25,671 nt of DNA from an uncultured Eubacteriales bacterium (GCA_900549545.1 URPA01000023.1:1-25671); one strand, 5' to 3'; shown: positions 15,591-23,400, counted from the stretch's first letter. The notes: a model not told the origin generated them from the sequence alone. A program made the numbers and translations.

Positions 15591-15622
15591 AAAAATCCCG
15601 TCTCTTTCGAGACGGGATTTTT
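15591..15622. terminator. Bidirectional terminator between the two NSS genes
   Basis: AAAAATCCCGTCTC (15591-15604), loop TTTC, GAGACGGGATTTTT (15609-15622). The A and T runs let it end transcripts from both convergent transporter genes. Confidence 0.93.
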
Positions 15623-15626
15623 TAGA

Positions 15627-16979
15627 TTAGATTAGCCCCTGAATCAGAATCACCAGGATAAGCACGGGGAGCACAAACTGGAAGTAGGGCTTCAAGCGGC
15701 GGGACATTTTAAGCCCCTTACCGGCATTGGCCTCTTCAAGGTAGTTGTCAAAGCCCCAGCCCCATTTGGTGACGCAGAACAGCAGGTACACCAGAGAGCC
15801 CAGCGGCAGCAGGAGGTTGCTGACGATGAAGTCCTCAGAGTCGAGAATGTCTCTCGCGCCGATGATGTGGACATCGCTCCAGAGGTTGTAGCCCAGCACG
15901 CAGGGGAGGCTCACGATAAGGATGAACACGCAGTTTATTATAGTGGCCTTCTTACGCGACCAGCCGAAGTTATCCATGGAGTTTGCCTGAAGGTTTTCAA
16001 AAACGGCAATGACCGTGGAGAAGCTGGCAAAGGTCATAAACAGGAAGAAGAGCGAGCCCCAAAGCCTGCCGCCGGCCATGCTCAGGAAAACTCTGGGCAG
16101 GGTGATGAAAATGAGGGACGGGCCCTGCGCGGGCTCAACCCCGAAGGAGAAGCAGGCGGGGAAGATGATAAGACCGGCGACTATTGCGACAAAGGTATCC
16201 AGTGCGCAGATACGCGCGGCCTCACCGGTGAGGGTGTGGTTGCGGTTCATGTAGCTTCCAAAGACCTCCATCGCCGCTATGCCAAGGCTTAAGGTAAAGA
16301 AGGCCTGATTCATCGCGGCGGTGATGACATGGCCGAGCCCTGCCTCGGAAGCGCGCTTAAAGTCAGGCAGAAGGTAGAACTTCACGCCCTCGCCCGCGCC
16401 GGGGAGGGTCAGGCTGTGGATCGCAAGCACCGTGATAAGCGCCAGCAGGCCCAGCATCATGACCTTGGTTATTTTCTCAAGCCCGCTCTGGAGCTTGAAG
16501 CTGCAAACGACAAAGCCCGCAATAACTGTGACCGCCATAAATGTTCCCATCTCGGAAGGGCTGCCGAGCATATTAAAGAACACGCTGTCCACGCTCTCTA
16601 AGCTCATGCCCTCAAAGGCACCGCCGGCAAACTTGAAGAAATACCCCAGCATCCAGCCGGAGACGGTGGTGTAGTACATCATGAGCATGATGCAGCCGGC
16701 AATGCAGAACCACCCGTGGATGTGCCACTTGCTGCCCGCGGGCTCAAGCGCGCGGTAGCCGCCGATGGCGCTCTTGCGGCTGGCGCGGCCAACGGCCAGC
16801 TCCATCGTCAGCACGGGGATGCCCATGATGATAAGAAACAGCAGGTAAAACAGCACGAACACGCCGCCGCCGTTTTCACCCGTTACATACGGAAACTTCC
16901 ATACGTTGCCAATGCCTATCGCGCAGCCCGCGCTGACAAGCAGAAATCCCAGCCGGGATTTAAAACCCTCTCTGTTCAT
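15627..16979 (-). CDS. Sodium-dependent transporter, NSS/SNF family (second copy)
   Basis: A 450-residue inner-membrane Na+-coupled transporter, likely for an amino acid. The TM1 site GCAIGIGNVWKFPYVTGENG (residues 18-37) is canonical, with the ENGGG motif intact, unlike the neighbour at 14245. Other conserved stretches are AMNQAFFTLSLGIAAMEVFGSY (TM6 region) and TFASFSTVIAVFENL. An AAAGGAG ribosome site precedes the ATG by about 6 bases. The gene has its own near-consensus promoter at 17011-17039 and stops 5 bases from the shared terminator. Substrate cannot be read from sequence. Confidence 0.95.
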   Translation of the reverse strand: MNREGFKSRLGFLLVSAGCAIGIGNVWKFPYVTGENGGGVFVLFYLLFLIIMGIPVLTMELAVGRASRKSAIGGYRALEPAGSKWHIHGWFCIAGCIMLMMYYTTVSGWMLGYFFKFAGGAFEGMSLESVDSVFFNMLGSPSEMGTFMAVTVIAGFVVCSFKLQSGLEKITKVMMLGLLALITVLAIHSLTLPGAGEGVKFYLLPDFKRASEAGLGHVITAAMNQAFFTLSLGIAAMEVFGSYMNRNHTLTGEAARICALDTFVAIVAGLIIFPACFSFGVEPAQGPSLIFITLPRVFLSMAGGRLWGSLFFLFMTFASFSTVIAVFENLQANSMDNFGWSRKKATIINCVFILIVSLPCVLGYNLWSDVHIIGARDILDSEDFIVSNLLLPLGSLVYLLFCVTKWGWGFDNYLEEANAGKGLKMSRRLKPYFQFVLPVLILVILIQGLI

Positions 16980-17010
16980 GTTTTGCTCCTTTTCGATAAA
17001 GTACCTTCTT

Positions 17011-17039
17011 ATGATACTTTAAAGAGCCTCGAAAGTCAA
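17011..17039 (-). promoter_or_regulatory. Promoter of the second NSS gene
   Basis: On minus, TTGACT (17039-17034), exactly 17 bases, TATCAT (17016-17011). The start of transcription would be about 25 bases before the ribosome site. Confidence 0.75.
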
Positions 17040-17063
17040 AACTTTTTTCGGGAAAAACGTCGA

Positions 17064-18008
17064 TTATTCTGTCATTTTCCGTGGCTTACGGGAAATGCTG
17101 TTAACTATCACAATACCGCCGCAGACGAGCAGCAGCGCTGCAAGATTTTTAAAGCTCAGTACGCTTTCGTGCAGCAGCAGCGCGGAGAAGGATATCCCGA
17201 ACACCGGGATGCTGAAGCCGTATATCGCGACGCGGCCGACAGGGTTATATTTAAGCAGCAGCCCCCAGATGGTAAATGCCGCCGAGGATAAAAACGCAAG
17301 GTATAACAGCAGCAGCACCGACTGGACGGTGAAGCCCGTGACCCGGCCGCCCATCATGAGACCGAGAGCTATCATGACAGCGCTGCCGAAAATAAACTGA
17401 ATTGCGGTTATAACCGTCGTATCCTCCCGGCGGGAGAGAAGCTTCAGCGTCACGGAGCTCAGGCCATAGGCAAGGGAGCTGAGCAGCACGAAGCCCTCGC
17501 CCAGAAGCGTCACCCTTCCGCCGTTGGGGTCGGTGCCCATGTTCATTATGATGATTCCGGCAAAGCCCACAACGCAGCCGAGAAATTTGCGCAGCGTTAT
17601 CTTCTCATCCTTCATCAGAAAATGCGCGAAGAAAATGGAAAAGAAGGTGTTGGAGGCGTTTATCACCGCGCCCTTTGAGCCGGTCGTGTGCGCAACGCCG
17701 ATGTAATAGAGAATGTACTGTACCGCTGTCTGGATAAGGCCCTGGGCGATAAGATACGGGATGAGCGAGTGCTCCACGCGCACAAAGCTGCGCCTTTTTA
17801 CGCAGGCGAAGGCGAGGGTTATAAACCCCGCCAGCATGAAGCGATAGCCGCCGAAGAGAATCTGGCTGCCGGCGCCCTCAATATTCAAAAGCCCGTAGCC
17901 AATTTTTATGCACGGGAATGCGCTGCCCCACAGGGCGCAGCAGAGCAAAGCGAGGCCGGCTACAACAGCCGGCCTTTGATAAACAGAACCCTGAGTTTCA
18001 ACCTTCAC
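17064..18008 (-). CDS. DMT-superfamily exporter, two EamA domains
   Basis: A 314-residue membrane protein with about 10 helices arranged as two EamA repeats (about 15-150 and 165-305). ALWGSAFPCIKIGY near residue 27 is the typical EamA opening, and PVFGISFSALLLHE is the typical end block of the second repeat. Such proteins export metabolites, amino acids or toxic compounds; substrate unknown here. The start is a GTG at 18008 with AGGAG 9 bases upstream. It lies 17 bases behind a TetR gene on the same strand, so it is probably the exporter controlled by that regulator. Confidence 0.9.
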   Translation of the reverse strand: MKVETQGSVYQRPAVVAGLALLCCALWGSAFPCIKIGYGLLNIEGAGSQILFGGYRFMLAGFITLAFACVKRRSFVRVEHSLIPYLIAQGLIQTAVQYILYYIGVAHTTGSKGAVINASNTFFSIFFAHFLMKDEKITLRKFLGCVVGFAGIIIMNMGTDPNGGRVTLLGEGFVLLSSLAYGLSSVTLKLLSRREDTTVITAIQFIFGSAVMIALGLMMGGRVTGFTVQSVLLLLYLAFLSSAAFTIWGLLLKYNPVGRVAIYGFSIPVFGISFSALLLHESVLSFKNLAALLLVCGGIVIVNSISRKPRKMTE

Positions 18009-18025
18009 TTAATCTGTCTCCTGAT

Positions 18026-18607
18026 TTATAATTTTGTGAGCCTGCCGATATAGCCGATGATGTTGTGGTTTATACCACCGCTGAGAACGCCGTTGTAGTT
18101 GCAGATAAAGGTCCCGGCGATCAGAATCATCATCGCCTCGGCCTCCTGCCGCCCAACACTCTCACCGTAAACGGAGATAAGGCACTGCTCCATAACGCTG
18201 CGCCACTCCATGAACTCTTCGCGCACGAGGGCCGCAATCTCATCGCTGTAATGCGCCAGCACGTAGGTCTGAGTTGTGGCGTTGGGGCGCTCCTCGCCGA
18301 CCTTCCCGTCAGCAACATAGGCCATGAAAGCGTTCATGTAGGCAAGGTTGCTCTCATAATCGCGCCGGTCATGCTCCATGAACCATTCGCGGCATTTCTC
18401 CGTCATAAAATCCCTGGTGTAGCGGACATAGCTTGCAACCAGTGCGTCCCGGCTGGGAAAGTAGTTGAGCAGGTTTGCGTGGGACATTCCGGCCTCTGCC
18501 GCAATATCGCGCAGGGAGATATTCATCATGGACTTTTTTTCAATGCAGCGCTGAAAGGCCATGAGTATCTCATGGCGCATAGCGTCCTTATCAACGACCA
18601 AAGGCAA
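18026..18607 (-). CDS. TetR/AcrR family transcriptional regulator
   Basis: About 193 residues, the usual size. The N-terminal helix-turn-helix is clear: ILMAFQRCIEKKSMMNISLR, then DIAAEAGMSHANLLNYFPSR (recognition helix), then DALVASYV. The C-terminal ligand domain is not similar to a regulator whose effector I know. The likely start is the TTG at 18607, 6 bases after GAGGTG; a GTG at 18616 is an alternative but would overlap that ribosome site. Promoter at 18635-18663 lies within the end of the upstream HMA-TauE/SafE gene. The gene probably controls itself and the EamA exporter downstream; whether it acts on the copper/MBL palindromes at 22430 and 22497 is untested, and its own promoter lacks that palindrome. 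Confidence 0.88.
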   Translation of the reverse strand: MPLVVDKDAMRHEILMAFQRCIEKKSMMNISLRDIAAEAGMSHANLLNYFPSRDALVASYVRYTRDFMTEKCREWFMEHDRRDYESNLAYMNAFMAYVADGKVGEERPNATTQTYVLAHYSDEIAALVREEFMEWRSVMEQCLISVYGESVGRQEAEAMMILIAGTFICNYNGVLSGGINHNIIGYIGRLTKL

Positions 18608-18634
18608 GCAAATCACCTCTCATTCAGTAAGCCG

Positions 18635-18663
18635 ATTATACCCGATTTTCAGATAAGGCGCAA
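18635..18663 (-). promoter_or_regulatory. Promoter of tetR-eamA inside the upstream gene
   Basis: TTGCGC (18663-18658), 17 bases, perfect TATAAT (18640-18635). The -35 overlaps the last codons of the HMA-TauE/SafE gene. ATCGG is directly repeated 10 bases apart across the -10 element, a possible regulator contact. Confidence 0.7.
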
Positions 18664-19593
18664 GCCGTTGATGAGCATTTTAAGCCCCATCGACAGCACC
18701 AGCACCGCGCCTAATTTGGTCATGTATCGGTTGAGTGATTTAGGAAACAGCGCGCCCCACGCACCGAAGACGAGCAGCAGCGGCACAGTGCCGAGGGCAA
18801 AGCACAGCATAATGAGCCCGCCGTTCAGGGCGCTGCCTGCCGCGGCCGCTTGCGCCCATACGGCGTAGAGTGCCCCGCAGGGCATAAGCCCCGTGGCAAG
18901 GCCGATGAGCAGCGGCATACCCGCAAGACGGCTGCCGATATTTTTCGGCAGGGCGCAGGGCTTTTGAGAAGTCCCGAACAGCGCGGAGACTGAGGGCAGC
19001 AGCCCCCAGAGATTAAGCCCTATAAGGCACACGGCAAGCCCCGCCATCGTAAAGACCATGGATTTTACGCTTTGCGTGTAGGCGAGAGCCCTGCCGAGCG
19101 CGCCGATTATCGCGCCAATAAGCGTATATGACACTGTTCTGCCGAGATTATAGCTCGCCGCCGCCAAAATAGGTGATGGCCTGCGGACGGTCTGCCCGAG
19201 CAGAATGCCGCCGCACATGCAGATGCAGTGCGGGCTTGTCACAAGGCCAAGCAAAAATGCCGCGCCATAGCTCAGCTTCTCATCTGTACCGCCGGAGGAT
19301 GCGCCCAGTGAAAGCAGGCATAAAGTCAAAATCAGAACTAAAGCAACGCAAAAGCCGTCAAAAAGCCACTCCTTCCGACTCTTTTTGCCGCAGGCATAGC
19401 CCGAAAGGCGCAAACTCTCAGCCATTTTGCCGGTGTCTGTTATCGCGGGGTCATACTCCACGCGGGCGCTGGCCTTGAGGTAGTTCACCTTCGCGGCGAT
19501 GACACCGCGCGTATGTATTAGGGCGGCCTCCGCCTCCTCAACGCAGGAGCGGCAGATCATCCCCCGGATATTGATGTCAGTTTTTGTCGTCAT
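18649..19593 (-). CDS. HMA domain fused to sulfite exporter TauE/SafE-like (DsbD_2-type) membrane protein
   Basis: A 314-residue protein. Residues 5-68 are a heavy-metal-associated domain with the GMICRSCVE metal site (Cys14, Cys17). After a linker, 6-7 membrane helices follow, with SPHCICMCGG at 120-129 and GLMPCGALYAVW at 235-246, the paired Pro-His/Cys and Pro-Cys motifs of this transporter class. Proteins of this build accompany copper P-type ATPases and cytochrome oxidase assembly genes, and probably move copper or reductant across the membrane. The gene overlaps the end of copA by 17 bases, and a GAGG lies 11 bases before the ATG. Role in copper handling is inferred from the HMA domain and neighbours. 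Confidence 0.87.
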   Translation of the reverse strand: MTTKTDINIRGMICRSCVEEAEAALIHTRGVIAAKVNYLKASARVEYDPAITDTGKMAESLRLSGYACGKKSRKEWLFDGFCVALVLILTLCLLSLGASSGGTDEKLSYGAAFLLGLVTSPHCICMCGGILLGQTVRRPSPILAAASYNLGRTVSYTLIGAIIGALGRALAYTQSVKSMVFTMAGLAVCLIGLNLWGLLPSVSALFGTSQKPCALPKNIGSRLAGMPLLIGLATGLMPCGALYAVWAQAAAAGSALNGGLIMLCFALGTVPLLLVFGAWGALFPKSLNRYMTKLGAVLVLSMGLKMLINGLRLI

Positions 19594-21898
19594 ATTTATT
19601 CAGCCTCAAAGCGTGGAGAACCACGCCGTTAGAAGATAACGTCATGGCGGCGGCCGCGATGGAGGGGTTGACTATCCCAAAGGCCGCCACCGGCACACAG
19701 ACCAGATTATACATCAGCGCCCAGATAAAGCTGCGGCGCACGGTGCGTATCGTCGCCCCGGAGATACCCAGCGCCAGCGGTACGCGGCTTATATCCCCCG
19801 AGGGGAGCACGATGCCCGCGCTCTCGATGGCAATGTCCGTTCCCGTGCCCATGGCGATGCCGATGTCAGCCGCCGCGAGAGCGGGCGCGTCGTTTATCCC
19901 GTCGCCAACCATGCAAACCTTTTTACCCTGCGCGCGCAGCTTCTCCACAGCCGCGGCCTTCTCCTGCGGCAGCACGCGACAGAGAACATTGTCAATCCCG
20001 CACTTGCGCGCAATGTGCGTGGCGGCCTCATCGCGGTCACCCGTGATGAGCCACAGCTCCTTGCCCATGGCCCTGAGCTTTGAGACAGCCTGAGCGGCAT
20101 TCGGGCGGAGCTTGTCCTCAATATAAATTCCACCAAGAAGCTGCCCATCCAGCGCAAGGCAGATCTCACTCTGCACCGCGGCGGGGCGGGGGAGCGGCGC
20201 GGTGTCAATGCCGAGGACGGAGAGCCATTGGCGGCTGCCGCAGAGCAGGCGCTTTTTGTCTGCATACCCGGAAACACCGCAGCCGGGAATTGTCTCGAAA
20301 TGCTCAATGACAGGCGGAGCAGATTCTCCCAGCCGCGCCGCCGCACAGGAGCAGACCGCCAGCGCCAGCGGGTGGTTTGAAAGCCGCTCGATACCCGCCG
20401 CAAGGCGCAGCAGCTCCGCCTCGCCGCCGATGGCAAAAAGCCCCGTCACTTCGGGATTACCGAGGGTCAGTGTCCCGGTCTTGTCAAAAACCACGGCGGT
20501 GCACTCGTGTGCTGTCTCGAGGGCTTCACCGCCCTTGAAGAGTATGCCAAGCTCCGCCGCCCTGCCCGAGCCGGTCATTATCGCCGTCGGCGCTGCAAGT
20601 CCCAGCGCGCAGGGGCAGGCGATTATCAAAACGCCGCACATGGTATAGATGGCCTTGTCCATATTTCCGGGGGCGGCAAGAAAATACCAGATGCAGAAAA
20701 CGCCAAGAGCGATGACGATTATCGCCGGGACAAAGATGCCCGCGATTTTATCCGCCAGCCGCTGTACCGGGGCTTTTACGCTCTGGCAGTGCTGCACGGT
20801 GTCAACGATCTGCTGCAAAACCGTGTCCCGCCCGAGGCTCTGCGCCGAGCATACAAGACTTCCCGAGCGGCAGAGCGTACCTGTGACGACCTTGTCTCCA
20901 GTGGTTTTCAGCACCGACAGGCTCTCGCCGGTGAGCATGGATTCATCCACCGCCGCCTCACCATTGAGCACCAGCCCGTCAACGCTCACGCGCTCTCCGG
21001 CGCGGATAAGCACCGTGTCGCCCTCCCGAAGCTCCTCAATGCCGACCTCCCGCTCCGTTCCGTCACGCATAACCGTGGCGGTCATGGGCTGAAGGCGCAG
21101 CAGGGAGCGCACCGAGGCCCGGGCGCTGTTGACTGCCAGTACCTCAAGATAGCGCCCGAGGTATATAAGGCTTATCAGCACACCCTGACAGAGAAAGTAA
21201 AGCTTAATCTCCTGCGTAACGGTCAGGGCGATATAGGCGCTGTACAGGTATATGACCGTTGTGGAAAGGCTCACGAGCAGGTCCATGTTCATGGTTCGGT
21301 TCAACAGCCCGTGGAGCGCTTTTTTGTAAAAATACCGCCCGGAGACGAGCTGCAAAATCGTCGCGTCAATGAGCTGGACAATGGGCGGCAGGTCCCACAG
21401 CAGCGGCATAGTCAGCACGGCGGAGATTATCAGCAGGCGCAGCAGATAAAAGCGCTGCTCAAGCTCGTCATTTTCCTCACCGTTTTCCGTCTCGCCCAGC
21501 TCCGCGCATACTCCCGCGCTTTTTGCGGCCTTTAACAGCAGGCGGCTGTCAATGCCGATGGGGTAGAGACTCACCGAGAACCCGCCCTCGACCGCTTCAG
21601 CGTTCATCACGCCGTGCACCTCCGAGAGCGCCGCGAGCACACGGGAGCGCGCAGCCTCGTCCGGCACAGCGCATTTGAGCGTGACCCGGTCAACCGGCAG
21701 GGAGAAGCCCGCCCGCTTTACGCGGCGGGCTATCTCCTCAAGATTCGTCACAGACTCGTCGTACACGATGCCTGCCTTGCCGGAGGCGTAGTTCGCGGCG
21801 GCGCTTTCGACCCCGTCAAGAGCGCTCAGCGCCCGCTCGAGCCGGGGCAGGCAGGCCGCGCAGTCGATGCCGGATATCTTTAATGTGACTTCGGTCAT
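19577..21898 (-). CDS. copA: Copper-translocating P-type ATPase (P1B-1)
   Basis: A 773-residue copper efflux ATPase of the inner membrane. One N-terminal HMA domain has the Cu site GIDCAAC (Cys13, Cys16). A second HMA-like stretch (about 72-130) has lost the CxxC. The transport site IACPCALG has Cys428, Pro429 and Cys430. The phosphorylation motif is FDKTGTLT with Asp472, the P1B-type His509-Pro510 lies in SNHPLAL, and the hinge is GDGINDAPAL at 665-674. TM7 Tyr730-Asn731 and TM8 MTLSS match the Cu+-ATPase signature rather than Zn/Cd/Pb pumps. It starts in ATGA overlap with the small membrane protein before it and has little ribosome site of its own, so the two are translationally coupled. 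Confidence 0.95.
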   Translation of the reverse strand: MTEVTLKISGIDCAACLPRLERALSALDGVESAAANYASGKAGIVYDESVTNLEEIARRVKRAGFSLPVDRVTLKCAVPDEAARSRVLAALSEVHGVMNAEAVEGGFSVSLYPIGIDSRLLLKAAKSAGVCAELGETENGEENDELEQRFYLLRLLIISAVLTMPLLWDLPPIVQLIDATILQLVSGRYFYKKALHGLLNRTMNMDLLVSLSTTVIYLYSAYIALTVTQEIKLYFLCQGVLISLIYLGRYLEVLAVNSARASVRSLLRLQPMTATVMRDGTEREVGIEELREGDTVLIRAGERVSVDGLVLNGEAAVDESMLTGESLSVLKTTGDKVVTGTLCRSGSLVCSAQSLGRDTVLQQIVDTVQHCQSVKAPVQRLADKIAGIFVPAIIVIALGVFCIWYFLAAPGNMDKAIYTMCGVLIIACPCALGLAAPTAIMTGSGRAAELGILFKGGEALETAHECTAVVFDKTGTLTLGNPEVTGLFAIGGEAELLRLAAGIERLSNHPLALAVCSCAAARLGESAPPVIEHFETIPGCGVSGYADKKRLLCGSRQWLSVLGIDTAPLPRPAAVQSEICLALDGQLLGGIYIEDKLRPNAAQAVSKLRAMGKELWLITGDRDEAATHIARKCGIDNVLCRVLPQEKAAAVEKLRAQGKKVCMVGDGINDAPALAAADIGIAMGTGTDIAIESAGIVLPSGDISRVPLALGISGATIRTVRRSFIWALMYNLVCVPVAAFGIVNPSIAAAAMTLSSNGVVLHALRLNKYDDKN

Positions 21899-22407
21899 GC
21901 CTGGGCCTGTTTTGACTCTTTTTTCAGGCGGAAATAGGTCTTGAAGCCGATGACCGAGCAGGGCACGCAGCAGGGAACCATATGAAACAGCAGCACCCAG
22001 CTTAACCAGTCAACGCCCTGATAGAAGTTGCCCTGATATGTAACGCCCTTTATAAGCTCAAAGTACGAGAAGTTCCACACGCCCCACAGCCCGGTAGATG
22101 AGCCGCAGAGGTGCAAAATCAGGAATGATGCCGGGGTAAAGATTCCGCCGATAGCGCAGACCAGCGAGGACGACATTCTGCCGGACTTGGCAAGAAAGAT
22201 AGTCAGCACGGGCAGAACATACACTGTCAGATTCAGGCACCATAGGGCGATTGGTATGGTATAGCCCCAGTTGAGCGCCTGCCGGATGTGGTCGCCGTCA
22301 TGCACGAGCACCGCCGCCACCATCACAAGCCCGCAGACGAAAATAGTGTGCGAGAGCTTCGGGTCAAGCTTCTTGTCGAGCATAGCGGCTGTTTCTTTTT
22401 TTGACAT
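21895..22407 (-). CDS. Uncharacterised small membrane protein, first gene of the copA operon
   Basis: A 170-residue protein, no family recognised. Four hydrophobic helices at about residues 19-35, 50-73, 82-103 and 131-155. Two candidate metal-binding motifs are seen: HDGDHIRQ at 36-43 at the end of helix 1, and PCCVPCS at 145-151 in helix 4 (Cys146, 147, 150). The C-terminal tail is basic. The start is the ATG at 22407 with GGGAGGA 7 bases upstream; the in-frame start 10 codons earlier includes the ribosome site. It is driven by a near-perfect promoter, with a palindromic operator at its start of transcription. A role in copper handling is inferred only from its place ahead of copA and the motifs. 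Confidence 0.85.
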   Translation of the reverse strand: MSKKETAAMLDKKLDPKLSHTIFVCGLVMVAAVLVHDGDHIRQALNWGYTIPIALWCLNLTVYVLPVLTIFLAKSGRMSSSLVCAIGGIFTPASFLILHLCGSSTGLWGVWNFSYFELIKGVTYQGNFYQGVDWLSWVLLFHMVPCCVPCSVIGFKTYFRLKKESKQAQA

Positions 22408-22429
22408 TTTGATTCCTCCCAAAATAAAA

Positions 22430-22445
22430 CTTACCAAGTGGTAAG
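22430..22445. promoter_or_regulatory. Palindromic operator 1, TTACCANNTGGTAA type
   Basis: CTTACCA-AG-TGGTAAG, a perfect inverted repeat of 7-base arms. It covers the predicted +1 of the copper operon and would block transcription if bound by a repressor. A close copy lies in the divergent promoter at 22497-22510. Confidence 0.75.
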
Positions 22446-22448
22446 GAT

Positions 22449-22477
22449 AATATACAGCTCTGTGGTTTTTCTGTCAA
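22449..22477 (-). promoter_or_regulatory. Promoter of the copper operon
   Basis: Consensus TTGACA (22477-22472), 17 bases, TATATT (22454-22449). Transcription would start near 22442, inside the palindrome 22430-22445. Its -35 is 7 bases from the -35 of the divergent MBL promoter. Confidence 0.85.
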
Positions 22478-22484
22478 TATGTAG

Positions 22485-22513
22485 TTGACATTTTTGTGAC
22501 CAAATGGTAAATT
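22485..22513 (+). promoter_or_regulatory. Promoter of the MBL-fold gene
   Basis: TTGACA (22485-22490), 17 bases, TAAATT (22508-22513). The spacer contains operator 2. Confidence 0.68.
22497..22510. promoter_or_regulatory. Palindromic operator 2, between -35 and -10 of the MBL promoter
   Basis: TGACCA-AA-TGGTAA matches operator 1 at 12 of 14 positions and keeps the ACCA/TGGT core. Its place in the promoter spacer is typical of repression. Spacer length is 17, so a MerR-type twisted promoter is not indicated. Confidence 0.68.
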
Positions 22514-22537
22514 TAATATCGAGAGGACGGGGATACA

Positions 22538-23374
22538 ATGAAAATTCATGTGCTCCACTGCGGATATATGCGTGTGTCCGAGGCGATGCCTTACGGCAAC
22601 AGCCTTGGCCCGGCGATGCTGGCGAAGATGATTGCCGAGCCTGACAGCCGGCGCGTGACGCTGCCTGTCTGCGCCTATCTTATCGAGCATAAGGGCGGCC
22701 TGCTGCTTGTTGACACGGGCTGGACGCGGGATATTAGCCCCGATGGGGTGTATGACCCGAAGGCGGTGTCAAGGCTGCTGCCGGGCTATCTCGCGAAGCT
22801 CTACCGCCCATGGGTGCCGGAGGGGATGGCCGTGCATGAGCAGCTTGCCTCCATGGGCATAAAGCCCGCGGATATTGACTGCGTGGTGATAACCCACCTC
22901 GACCCGGAGCATGTTTCCGGTGTGCGCCATGTAAGCACAGCAAAGCGCATCGTTGTGCCGGAGGATGAGTATTTCTGGTCCAGCCGCACAGTGTTCAAAT
23001 CCCGGCAGGTGTGGGGCCTGTGGATGGACCAGCCCATCACGCGCGAGTTTTACCATGGCTTTGACCTCGGCCCGAACAAGTGGGCGATCGACCTCATGGG
23101 CGATGAGAGCGTGATGCTTGTCAACGTCCCCGGCTATACCGACGGGCAGGCGGCTGTGCTGCTGCGTGAGGGCAAGCGCTTTGCCATTCTTGCGGCGGAC
23201 GCGGCGTTTACTCCGCGCAATTATAAAGAGATGATAAGCCCCGGCTTCGGCTTCGGCCTTGTCTGGCAGCAGAAATCCCTCAGGTGGCTTGCCGACATGG
23301 CGGCTGACCCGGACTGTGCTGCCGTCCTGTGCGGCCACGACCCGGATTTGAAGCCGCAGACGATAGAGATATAA
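22538..23374 (+). CDS. MBL-fold hydrolase, N-acyl homoserine lactonase-like, with variant metal motif
   Basis: A 278-residue metallo-beta-lactamase-fold protein. VCAYLIEHKGGLLLVDTGW (44-62) is the usual first strand block. The metal motif is THLDPEHVSG (His120, Asp122, Glu124, His125) instead of HxHxDH, the PGHTPGH block reads PGYTDGQ, AADAAF supplies an Asp, and LCGHDPD a late His. Proteins of this clade with HLDxDH are common in Firmicutes and are annotated as lactonase family, but the substrate is not known. The start is preceded by GAGAGGACGGGG. It shares a divergent control region and operator with the copper operon, which suggests a joint response. It may not be an active lactonase, given the changed metal residues. 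Confidence 0.85.
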   Translation: MKIHVLHCGYMRVSEAMPYGNSLGPAMLAKMIAEPDSRRVTLPVCAYLIEHKGGLLLVDTGWTRDISPDGVYDPKAVSRLLPGYLAKLYRPWVPEGMAVHEQLASMGIKPADIDCVVITHLDPEHVSGVRHVSTAKRIVVPEDEYFWSSRTVFKSRQVWGLWMDQPITREFYHGFDLGPNKWAIDLMGDESVMLVNVPGYTDGQAAVLLREGKRFAILAADAAFTPRNYKEMISPGFGFGLVWQQKSLRWLADMAADPDCAAVLCGHDPDLKPQTIEI

Positions 23375-23376
23375 AA

Positions 23377-23400
23377 AATTCCCGCCAGTCGGCGGGAATT
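23377..23400. terminator. Terminator between the MBL and GNAT genes
   Basis: AATTCCCGCC, loop AGTC, GGCGGGAATT. On minus the stem is followed by a T run (complement of 23371-23378), giving a good terminator for the GNAT gene; on plus the tail is ATTT, weaker. Confidence 0.85.

Noticed and set aside
20507..21535. 342-codon plus-strand frame over copA
   Set aside because: Antisense to the ATPase, whose motifs are all intact on minus.
22430..22445. CopY or CsoR binding site
   Set aside because: The ACCA/TGGT core does not match the TACANNTGTA cop box or the G-rich CsoR palindrome.
22485..22513. MerR-type regulated promoter in the copper region
   Set aside because: Both spacers are 17 bases, whereas MerR/CueR promoters have 19-20.
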